In this document: piece after piece, positions 30,615 to 41,300 of the stretch
How positions within the stretch are numbered: the stretch's first letter is position 1
Layout: each line of letters opens with the position of its first letter
Source of the DNA: Corticium candelabrum
Lineage: Eukaryota; Porifera; Homoscleromorpha; Homosclerophorida; Plakinidae
Reading direction: 5' to 3'
DNA length: 64,000 nucleotides
Assembly: GCF_963422355.1 (NCBI RefSeq)
Contig: NC_085105.1
Coordinates: forward strand, 4,548,651 to 4,612,650
Made by a program: the position numbers and the translations under genes
Notes under the pieces: model-generated
Database searches by the model: none
The model's input: only the letters and a program-made list of their open reading frames with translations
Told to the model about the DNA's origin: nothing

Positions 30615-32270
30615 TCCTCTGTTGTTTTCTCTTGTGGTTCTGGAATTACTAGACTCTTTGGATTCTTATTCTGGCTGACATTTTCAACTGTGGTACTTAG
30701 ATGATGGCTCTTTCGTTGGTAATAGAGAATCAATATCGTCTCTAGTACAAAGTTTACTGGCAAAAGGTCTCAGTTTTGTCTTGCACATCAACTTAAACAA
30801 ATGTGAACTATATTGGCCTTCTGGAGACCAAACATTTCCTGAATTTCCTTTAGAAGTCAGATGCTTATCAGAAGGTATCGAGTTACCAGAATCACCAGTC
30901 CACGGATCTGTCAAATGTTTTAAGTCTTCCACAGCTAAACGTGTTGACAAAATCTTGGAGTCCCAGTCGAATCTTGATATTTCATCTTGATAATCCACAG
31001 GTTGAATTGCAGTTGCTTAGCAGCTGTCAGAGTGTTTGCAAAGTCAATCATATTTTGCGAACTGCCATGTTGTTGGAACAATTACATATCTTTGATCAAG
31101 GGTTACGTCGATCTTTAGAAATTATTGTCGTTCTTCTGTTACAGATATGACATGGCTGCAAGGGACATTACCTACTAGACTTGGTCGACATGGTCTGAGA
31201 GAAACAGTCCAGTCTTCACCAGCTGCTTACGTAGGGAGTTGCAATTCTAATCGTAAGATGGTACAAGACTTCCTTAGAAAAACTTGCAATTCACTGGATG
31301 TTGCATATTTACATTTCTCAAGACCGTTACTATCACAAGACACCAAAAGTCATCTTCAGATTTGTCATTATCTGGAAAAACACGCGGTTCTTCGACTTTA
31401 GATTTTAGCACTGCTACTCAACGACTAATCCAATCAGATGTTGACTTTGATTTTGTCAAGTATTTGTTGAACACTGCTAGCTTACGAGACAGAACACGTT
31501 TAAATTCAATCAGTTCATCTCATGCAGGAGCTTGGTTGCGGGCAATACCCAACTCTAATATCGGCCTTTTCACGTCTCCTCATGAGTTTGTTATCGCAGT
31601 ACGGCTCTGGTGGGAATCAAGATGGTTCCTTCTTCTCCGGCATCTGTCTTGTGCAGTTGTAGTCAGCACATGATACTTTTGGAAATCACCTTAGTTGTAG
31701 TTTCGGTCCAGAGCGCACACGTAGACACAACGCATTGGCAGAAGCTATTTTCCAGGCCTTAGTGGTTGAGAACAGAAAAGTTATGAGGAAGATGAGGTGC
31801 AATGGTTCTACTGAAAGCCGTCCTGGTGATTTTTTCACCTTGAGTTCTTGGAGGGTCGACCTGCCTAATTTGACGCAGCCGTTAGAAACTATTTGCAGCC
31901 GTTATCTGTAACAAAATCAGCTGTAATGGTTGGAGCCGCAGCAGAGGCAGCTGAAGAACAAAAGTATATTCGCCATGAAGACAGTTCGTGCAGCTGGTGG
32001 TCTCTTTTACCCCTTAATTAGTGGTTGAGACTTTGGGGCTCTGGTCATTAGTCAGCATCAAAACTCTAAAAGATATTGCTTCTAAAACTTCAGCAGTCAG
32101 TGGCCTTAATTTCGCCAGGCTTTTCAAAATATGATGCAGAAACTTTCTATTCAATTGTGGAAACATAATGCGAGACTAATCCATAAGCAAATTCAGCTTG
32201 AAGTACGGGACGTTGATAGTTGGGATACACCTAGTGTAATAACTCTTAGCACTCACTCGATGTTAGCCTT
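30615..32270 (+). pseudogene. Non-LTR retrotransposon R2, RT palm to C-terminus
   Basis: The + strand reads WYLDDGSFVGNRESISSLVQ at 30,687-30,745, which includes the RT catalytic YLDD. Then come CELYWPSGDQTFPEFP, FDQGLRRSLEI (about 31,090), LPTRLGRHGLRETVQSSPAA (about 31,170), a zinc-knuckle area (about 31,640-31,730) with RTRRHNALAEAIFQ, STESRPGDFF (about 31,815), and the end segment LSIQLWKHNARLIHKQIQLE to about 32,270. It is the best ordered copy of this family here. Several frameshifts and stops break it, and the 5' part upstream of the palm is missing. Confidence 0.75.
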
Positions 32271-32329
32271 ACTGTTGTAGTGTACTGTGAGCTATTGATA
32301 TAATTTATACGTTGTATTGCAATGTAGAA

Positions 32330-32424
<95 letters not shown>
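32330..32424. repeat. (GT)n microsatellite
   Basis: Near-perfect GT run of about 95 bp just past the 3' end of R2. Confidence 0.95.
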
Positions 32425-32425
<1 letters not shown>

Positions 32426-33010
32426 TTGTCCACTGATTTCAGTGATGACACCAGTCAATATCCGTTTGCTCTCCTGCGTGATGTAAGGCTTGCACTTGAA
32501 TGCCAATTCTCCCATATGAACGACAAGTAAATGTGTTCGTAACATTAGAAACCGGCGCATAACGTACATGTTCTTTTTTTCTATTCTGACGTTTAATTAA
32601 GTGATATTCCTTCAACTCTTTTCTCTTCACAATTTTCTAGTAAAGAATAACATACATTTCTCCAAGTTGCTCTCTCTCTCTCTCTGATGTTATCTTTTCC
32701 AAGTTGTTTGGATCAATTGAACACCTTTTCAAGTTCGTCCTTAGTGAGTCTCTGAGCCGTAGCCTTGTCTTTGACTGAGGACGCCATATATATTTACACA
32801 CAGTACCCAACACCGAGGGTACACTCAAAACTAATTACTCACAGACAGGAAAGTCCCAACTCAAAACATCATCCACTTCTAGCATGCGGCTATAAATCAT
32901 TTTATCGTTAAAAAGCCATAATTTTATAAAGCTGCTCTAACAAGTTCTTGAGAGTCTTCCAGAAAGGAATAGCTAGCACAGCACATACTTTCGAAGCTAT
33001 TGATTTCAAC
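32425..33010. other. Stretch without a supported gene
   Basis: Contains a short (CT)n run near 32,671-32,685. No coding support. Confidence 0.4.
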
Positions 33011-33014
33011 GTTC

Positions 33015-34950
33015 CTAATTAGCTAACCTCTCTGCCGACCAAAGTACAAGCATTTCCACTACCAAGAAGTAAAAACCGCCGACAGAAGTCACTCTTGCGT
33101 CGTGACGATCATCCGTGTCCATCTCAGCCGCTTCTGCCACAATTCCTGATGTTTCAGCAACTCGAGGAATGTATGATGGTTGCAACGTGTTTCTTACTGT
33201 GATGGCAAAGTATCCAGGTCGTCCAGTAAAGTAACTTGAATGCAAAAAATTGCCTGGCGGGTATTTGGTTTCACCCAAGTTTCTCCGTTCTTTTACAACT
33301 TGTTTTGCAATAAGAAGTGATTGCCAAATAGTCTCACACAAGCGTTGACGATTCAAACGATGTAGACCATGGCCACATCCAACAAAGAGATCTCCATATG
33401 GGTCTGATACGTGGCTGACCACACAAACTCTAATGTTGTTTGGTAGGAAAGGAAACAAAGGCAGACCCAGCCAATATCTAGAAGCTACAACAAACTCATA
33501 AGGTGACATGGTGAGGCCAAGGTTACGGTTTGGAGTTGTCCACAACCATGACCTACATGAGAACATGATATAGTCTTCAGGGGGGCTCTATCTCTGAGAC
33601 TCGCCAAATCTAGCAGGTTAGAGAAAGAAATGTTATCTTAATTCACTTTGAATCTGGTGTTGTGTAGCTGTCATCAAATCTAAAGAAATTGATTTGCTTT
33701 AGAAATTAGGTTACGTACGATTCCTCAGGTTTCCTCTTCTCCTGTAAGGGTTTGGCTAAAGTGGACAGAGAAGGTAGATTGTGTTTCAGTAGATAGTTAA
33801 CCGACTTTTGATTTGAGTTACAGCTTTCAAAAATAGCCGCGGGCGAAGTAGATAAACCTTCCCTAATGCGCATACTTTCGTTTCCAAATGGTAGCACTGC
33901 TTGTGACCATGCAAGGTCAGAAACAGAAGATCTTGTGATCCGGCCAAGTGATCGTCGTAGATCATCAAAAGTAACAATGGGCCACAATACCAGGTCTCAT
34001 TATACGTAGCAAATTGTTAATTTTACATACAGGCAACACCTGAAGTTCTACTTGTGGATTTTCAAGATATGGAAGATGGGAATGGGCCTCAGCCACTTGA
34101 TCAATTCGCTTCTTGAAACAAGAAGAGAAGAGTTCAGATGTTCCAGACACGGCCGGGCGAACCAAGTAATTCTATTCAACCGGTGTACTTCTGGTGGACA
34201 TTTAGAATGTGTTTGATCATCCGAAGGTCAAAACATTTCACACTTTGATAAATTAACATGAATGCCAAGGAAGGGACTTTCTCCGTGATAAGACTTACCA
34301 CCTTTGAGACAGATTTTCTTGTACCAGTAAAGTTTCCATCATCAAGGTACCACAAATTCAAGTCCAAACCTAGTACTCTCCAACTTCATCTGTTAACTCT
34401 AGAATGACGAAGAGAACAGTAGTGGTCCCAGAGGATCCCCTTGTTGCACTCCTGTTGTAGACTTAATTAAGGTGGTGATAGCTAAACCGCAACTCAGCTG
34501 CACAGTGATAGCACCACTGTACCTATGCTACCAATTTAACAAATTCTTTGTCAAGTTTCTTCAGAAAAAACTGCAATGACATTAATTTATTAAAGGCATT
34601 CTTCATGTCCAGCTTGAAGCAACATCAACCCCAGCTGTCTTTCACCATTTTCTTCAATGTATGACCCCAAAGAATGGACACTCGAGTCTAAACCTTCTCG
34701 TATTCCAACACCTACCTGAGCACGAGGTAACAAGGCGTCTGGTAAACTAGGCTTAATGGCAGAACAGCAAAGCCGACTAGCCACGGCGCAACACTTCCCC
34801 GACAGCAATAGGTCGAATTCCACCTGACTTCTTTTGGAGCTACAGCAGTCAGTGGGGCACTAGACAAAATGAGAGAAATGTTGCGATCAAGTTTCCCAGA
34901 CAACAAAGACACATCAATCGTGTTATAAGTCTTTTCTTTAATCAATTAAA
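33015..34950 (-). pseudogene. Non-LTR retrotransposon R3
   Basis: A minus-strand relic of the same broad family but more diverged. It starts near 34,945 with KTYNTIDVSLLSGKLDRNIS and includes RAQVGVGIREGLDSSVHSLG (about 34,710), a palm region with a TTGVQQGDPLG-like segment near 34,430, and NLWYLDDGNFTGTRKSVSK (about 34,355). It continues with ESMRIREGLSTSPAAIFESC (about 33,870) and a C-terminal region with GCGHGLHRLNRQRL (about 33,370). The nuclease-like block reads KYPPGNFLHSSYFTGRPGYF (about 33,270), with Asn where R1 and R2 have Asp. Broken throughout. Confidence 0.7.
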
Positions 34951-35166
34951 CCCACTTACCAGTTCTATTGCACTTACTCCAGTGGCCACTAATACTAATA
35001 CACCGACTCACTAATGCTAATGAGCTCACTCATTCTAATGCATTAGCCCTGAAGGAGCGAGCAAAAAGTGTAATAAAAGCCCTATTGTACACGGTGAATA
35101 GGCAATGTCGTCAGTAATCCCCTTTATAAATACTGCTGTTATCAACCTGTGTTAAAGTCAACTTAC

Positions 35167-35345
35167 ATTCTGTGTAAGCTCTTGTTTGTTAGAATTATCT
35201 TGCTGTGCAGTAAACTGCTGCTGTACGTTAATTGGAGTAGTTGCGGCAGCACGTCTTTGCGACTAGTCTTGATCACAAGCTTAAGCCTCTGCTTGTAATT
35301 ATTGTGGCAATACCCTTGACTCTGCTTGTATCCATACATTGCAAG

Positions 35346-35407
<62 letters not shown>

Positions 35408-35670
35408 GTATAATTTAAGATATACAACTAATACGTGTTAACTTAGCTTAAGATTAACGCTGTCTTTGTCACCACTTTCATGTGATAAATGTGACAAAGT
35501 TTTCTATCTCGCTCAATATCTGAAGACACAGTTAGACTGGTTGACTGTTGATTACAAAAAAACAGTTTGCTGTTTGTTGTCGGTTAATTGAGCAGTTTCA
35601 GAATTGCACTCATATGATAATGATGCAACAGAGTTAACACCTCAAGGATTTACGTACACTCCGTCTGGTA
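35167..35670 (-). pseudogene. Gln/Ser-rich exon cassette, decayed tandem copy
   Basis: Matches the cassette at 35,783-36,251. The donor after the second exon (GTAAGT at about 35,166) survives, but the TAG acceptors of both exons have been lost (TGG and CTAA in place of TAG), and a (TA)n run interrupts the intron at 35,348-35,396. Likely a non-functional duplicate. Confidence 0.45.
35348..35411. repeat. (TA)n with TATG tail
   Basis: Alternating TA followed by GTATGTATGTA, inside the intron of the decayed cassette. Confidence 0.95.
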
Positions 35671-35782
35671 CGTATTAGATAAGAGAGACAAAGTTATCAT
35701 ACATATTAAATTCAAAACTATTGTTATCCTTTAATCTCCACTAAATATATACTGTTATCAACAAGTACTAATATCAACTTAC

Positions 35783-36251
35783 ACTTCGAGTCATCTCCTG
35801 TTTGCTTGAATTATTTTGCTGTGCAGTAAATTTTTGCGGTGCGTTAATTGAGTTAGCTGCAGCAGCATGTCTTTGCGACCCATCTTTATCGCAAGCTTCT
35901 GCTTGTGACCCATCTTTATCACAAGATTGGGCTTCTGCTTGTAATTGTTGTGACCATACCCTTGACTCTGCCGATTGTCTATACATTGTAAGTACTATAC
36001 AATTTAAATTACATAGCCAGTAAACGTAAACTTAACCTAGTGAAGATTTCCTTGCCATCGTTTTCACATGATAACTGTGATATATCTTGCTCTACATCTA
36101 AAGATACTGTTGGCTTTGTTGACTGCTGATCAAAAACAACATTTTGCTGTTTTTTGTTGGTTAATTGAACAGTTTCAGGATTGTGTTCAGATGATGATGA
36201 TGCAACAGAGTCAAAACCTGTGGTGTTCATGTTTTCCGCCTGGTCCTTATT
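35783..36251 (-). CDS. Gln/Ser-rich exon pair (cassette), stand-alone copy
   Basis: Exon A is 36,037-36,251 (acceptor TTTTTTTAG, donor AG|GTTAAG) and exon B is 35,783-35,978 (acceptor TATAG, donor AGT|GTAAGT). The join is in frame and both outer borders are phase 0. The product is about 137 residues of Gln, Ser, Asp, Thr and Lys with an internal duplication CDKDGSQ.EACDKDGSQ. Homologous to the cassettes in the 11-kb units; this may be the source gene. First and last exons were not identified. Confidence 0.5.
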
Positions 36252-36746
36252 CTAAAAAAAGACGAAGTTACCATACAGATTGAATTAATAGCCACTATTA
36301 TTCATTGCAAATTACCCTTTCCGGGCCGTCCATTCTGGTAGGAAAAATTCCACCAACCACGTGGACCCTAAAACAGTCAGTCGATCTTGGCAATTAAAGG
36401 AGAACAGGTTAATTTTAATATGTCCAATTTTAAATAAATTATACCAGTTTCTCGATCTTTATGTTGCATGCAGGCTGTCACGTTGTGCTAGTCAATGCGA
36501 CGATAAATAATGTTGTTGTTCTAGCGCGTAATTCACCTCATTTCATGATTACAGTTTTCAAAACCATGTAAAATTATATCAATGCTAACTACTCGTAAAC
36601 AGATCTACTCTCTTTCGTCAGTAAGACGATCAGCAATTTTTAAAGAAATTAAGAGTTTACTGGTATATGATAAGCCAAATTTTCTAGGGCAGTCGCTTCT
36701 GGACTACTTTTACTCTGAATTCTCTACGACATCTCTCTAAGCGATC

Positions 36747-36938
36747 ATGCGTGTTTCATTTCTTCCGATCGCGTTGGTCCTAGTTGCTATTTTTGGTAAT
36801 CCTTGTGTTATCGTATCTCACTCCCACTCGGCGCCCAAGACTGTAGATGTAGGCGTGCATTATTTACCGCCAGAGCACTTGCTACCAGAGCACAGCAAGT
36901 GCTCTGCCTGTGGCAACGTGTCAAATTGCATCATATGA
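36747..36938 (+). CDS. Short secreted peptide or first exon with signal peptide
   Basis: The 63-codon frame opens MRVSFLPIALVLVAIFGNPC, a typical signal peptide with a basic N-region and a hydrophobic core, likely cleaved near the following SHS. The remaining 37 or so residues contain four cysteines (C.AC near the end) and two PPEH/LPEH motifs. It stops at 36,936-36,938. A GTGTCA near 36,917 could be a donor if this is an exon. It lies divergently from the exon cassette, across a spacer shared with the 11-kb units. Family unknown. Confidence 0.4.
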   Translation: MRVSFLPIALVLVAIFGNPCVIVSHSHSAPKTVDVGVHYLPPEHLLPEHSKCSACGNVSNCII

Positions 36939-36939
36939 G

Positions 36940-38360
36940 AGAAATAAGGTTTTATACGTAGATATAAGCGATACTCTAGATGAGTCTTACCTTCTAATTA
37001 TAAGGCATGCAGTTACCACGTTTTTGATACGTTCTTTAAAATTCTTTGCAATACCATTCTAAGTTCTATAGCTATAGAAGATGACATCGTTACTATCTTG
37101 GCAACGCTTGCAGCTGCAGAAGTGCTCTCCACAGTAGTATATTTAATGCCGATTTTGGCGCTTGCACTGGGCGCGCCTATATGCTTCCTCCCGGTTCTGC
37201 GCACCGTCAGGCAGTGCATGGACTCACCCGTATTGCACTTTAATCCCGGTCGGTTCTGACCCTCATTTTTCTCTCCCTTTTTTGACGCAATAGCTGCCAG
37301 ACATGCAGTAGGCACGTTGTCGGCATTCCCATGCATTGCACGTGTCCATGGTCGCTATTGGTTTGCTAATCCGTAAAAGCTAAACACTCGATCGGCTCCC
37401 GAGACGCTAGATAGACGCGTTCAAGCTATAGATATATAACTGCGGCTGCGTCGACTGTTCAAACCCACAAAAATTCGATTCCCGCAACGACACTTCGCAC
37501 GTGTTTATCATGCATGTCTCATCTACTGTCGCTGATGATATTCTATAGCTGTCGTACAGGTCCAATAAACATTCACAAATTGAACATTGTTAATTTATAA
37601 TTAAATTCGTTCCTTTTGATTCAAAAGACGCGTAAACGTTATTATTATAATATTACATGGGTAATTGGAAGTTCTTGATCCACGAGCCTCGAAGAGACGA
37701 GTGGTCCCCGAATCCCCATCTCCCTTAGATTAAACTGTCTCCGTTAGACTAAGAAAGCAAACGAAGAGTTTTAATTAATGCACATTTAACTTGGACCCCT
37801 TCCTAAAACATCGATGGTGTGCGATAGGCGTGGCTACTCTAAAAGACCATGGGTGCTCGGGCCATACCGCGAAATCCTGGATCTGCACCTTGCAGTACAT
37901 CTACATAGTACGAGCGATAAACTAGTTGCTTTAAGTGCGCTCTTACCGACGGGACACTAAGTTTCAAAAGGCACATATTTTGCATAGATTTCGAAAGACG
38001 AGCAGCAACAGGTTACGAAACGCGTACAATAACATTTCTATTAGAAGCAGCTTACTGTTCCAAAGCTTGTCGAGATGGTGGGCTCGCGACTCGTTCTTCA
38101 GAATTCTTCAGAAAGCACTCAATATAAATGGATGTAGAAGCTGCACGATTATCAACGCAGATGTAACAAAACTACAGTCACTCCGAACTTGAGTACAGCG
38201 TACTTAACCTCAAAGAACGACTGTACGCGCAACCTCTCACCTACTCACTCTTTCTTTTAATTAATCACGTGATTTGTCCTTAATTTGTTTACGAGTTACT
38301 CAACCAATTCTATCAGTTCTGGGTCGTTCTTAGAGTTCTGCGTCAGCGAAACGTAACACT
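36940..38360. other. Intergenic region upstream of the RING-UBL-TerD gene
   Basis: A 107-codon minus-strand frame (37,013-37,336) contains a good donor-like GGTGAGTCC and may include an exon, but no domain is recognised and I do not call it. No other gene is supported. The promoter of the + strand gene should lie shortly before 38,364; no clear TATA box was seen. Confidence 0.4.
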
Positions 38361-38363
38361 GCT

Positions 38364-41300
38364 ATGAAGTGCTGCCAGTGCGATGTCGACAAGCTGTCGG
38401 AGGAGTTCCCACCAGAACCTCTGTCCAAGACGTGCAAGCATCCTCCCTACCGTTGTCTCAGAGTAAGACCTAAATATCATGAGTAGAAACATACATGCTT
38501 AAGTTTGAAGGTCAGAAAACTACACCCAACAGCAAGCCATAGGTAGCAATGCTGAGTAGAGTACATCCCCCGAAAACGCCAGACTCCATCTAACTTAACA
38601 AGACATGCATGTTCAATGCCCACAACTTCTAATATCCAAGTTTAGTGCAAATGGGAGAAGGAACATGCATGCTACGTAGCTTGCAACGTGGAAGCGTTTT
38701 AACCCCTGTAATATAGGGCGCGACCTCACATAGCAGACATTGAAGTTCTACATGAAGTTCGATTTACTTGATTTCTCAATAGCTACACAAGGTATACAAC
38801 ATACTATACACAACTAGGTCAACACGAGGACTTTCCAGTTTAACTGCAGTTAGAATGTGGTGCACATTTGGTCAGTGGTCCATTTTACTTCTTCTAACCG
38901 ACAGGGCAGTGTCCAACAAAGCTGGATAACAATTTTCTAATATGCCGAAATAGCACAAATAGTACAGCAATAGATTTTTGCATAAGGTGGCTGGTTGCAA
39001 CTGCGACAACCCAGGACTTTAGTTGACTTGCATGCTACTGAGCAAGAGTAGATGACTAGGAATTTTTCTCAGTTCTCGCCTTTATATTCCACATTAGTGA
39101 TCACGTTAAAATTTTCTGTAAATTGCTAAATAACGCAAAAACTAGATTTATACGTCTGCTGAAAGGAACAAGAATAACTAAACGTCAGGTTTCTGGGCAC
39201 AAAATGCAATAAAAAGAGCAGCTTTCTTGATGAATTGATACAGAGTATTTGGAGATCGAGTTTTGGTATTCTGCTCAAATACAATTCAAACAGCTAGGTT
39301 GACCCATTATATCGTTTGCTACCGTTATGCCGACTTTCTAAAGTCAGTTCTAACTTGGAGGAACGTGGGAGTTCTCATTAGTAATGAGAGAGGAGAAGCC
39401 ATGCACTAGTGAGTAAGATGCTAGACGGTACGTCTGCCCTAAGTACGTCCACGAATTTCGAGCACCGTTCGAACAAGGGTTTGGTGATAACTGTAGGGAT
39501 GTTCAAGTAGCAGGAAGAGAAGTTTTGTACGGTGTCGTCAACATTTATAAACGTACTAGTAGCACGACAAAGTGCATTACTCTGACCTTCAACGTTTTGC
39601 TTACTGCGCCCGAACTTAGGCTACAGTAGGCATAATGTAGTTAGCCCATAGTCCCGGCGGGCTCTATGATCCTAGCTGGTGGGGTAGATAAATTATGTAA
39701 ATCGATTAGTCAGAACTAATGAAGAGAGTGAGAAAGAGCTGGGATTCCACTTCTAATAGCTATTTGATACCTCGTAAAAAGCATGACATAATCACATCAC
39801 GACTGGCATGCTAATTAACACCAGCCATTACAATGAATGCAAGCGCTGAATTTCAATTGTCCGTCCGTTAGTGCGTTTAATCAATCAATCGACCGTTGGC
39901 CAGAATGGTCTGTCTAGTCAAATCCCTCGCATACTAAAATTTTACTGTAGCCCTAACGCATGCGTGCCTCGGGTTAACAAGCTATACCAAAACCATACTC
40001 TAAATTTTCCATTGCATTTGTTGTCCAGGTATGCAGAAACGTGGGCATTTACGTATTGTGTTTGTTTGCAAACCCAGCAATTTTAGCTAATTCTACTAAA
40101 ATAAACCTTTTCGTTTTGTTTGAAAACGCAGGCTTGCTTACTTAATTAACTAAATACTTGCAGCTACACAAGAACAAGAGCCCAGAAACATCGCTACAGC
40201 GGGCATAAAGTCTTGAAATGTATGGATCGATCGTCAGCTATTGCCAGAACCCTTCAGCCTAATCATGGTGTACCAAAGAGAATTGGGGGAAGGCTTAATC
40301 ATCTACCTAAACTTTCAGTTGTTTAGCAGCCTGCAAAGCGGCCAAAGTTTCCGACGTCATAGTTGTAACCTTAAGTTGAGATCAGTATTAAATCAATTTT
40401 GATGATATTTTGTGTTATTCCAGTTCTTAACTAAAATTGGTTCACCAACCAATTGCCTTAGAAACTGTCCAGCAGCCACTGATCAAATGAATACACCACA
40501 TCTTTAGTGTATATCTGGCGTCAAACTGATAACACCTACCCCTCTCCATATTTTCGCATCCTCTTCTGCGCTGCTCAGCCCCTCGAGTCTGCAAAAATAT
40601 GGGGAGTGTCGGGTGGTATCATTTGTGACGCCAGATATACTACTAGAACTCGAACAACCCATTCCGTTGCACCCATCCACGGGTACCCTATGTTAAAAGT
40701 TGCATCCTATTAGGCAAATAACATCTTTAGTATAGAGCCACGGAATTGTGCCCAATGACAGCTGTGACTGAATTTGATGCGATAACTAGGGAAGTATCTG
40801 GTCACCCCTACCTCATGTTTGATGTATTAACGGGGTGGTCGATTACGTGGCTAGACTCAAAACGATTCACTGTTGTATCCCCACGAGTATCCTAGGGTAT
40901 GAGCTGTTATTATATCATGGATGTATACCCAAATTGGAAACCGGGCTTTAAGTATGTTGCTATGTGGCACTGCTGCATGGTTGTCGATCTACGGCAAAAA
41001 CATCGATCTCGGTAAGACGATCACCCAGCCAGTGGCCAAAGAGGTTGAAGGTAGGTTGTTGCCTATGAGACATCTCGTGAAGTTAGATGCTCCCTATGTC
41101 GGTATGTTCAAACGAGCAGATCTCACCACCAAAAGAATATACGAATAGAGGGTGAAAACATCCGACAGATTTATTGAGATAGTGAAGAAACCCGTCGGAA
41201 TCTGCAAAGATGTCATAACCCATGCAGATCCTGGACCGCTTCAATTTCATAGAGTCAGAAAGCAAGTGATCAAGTGTTTCACTGAATTTTGGTAACTAAG

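Noticed and set aside
32246..32569. Minus-strand frame with a long Thr-His repeat
   Set aside because: It is the translation of the (GT)n microsatellite.
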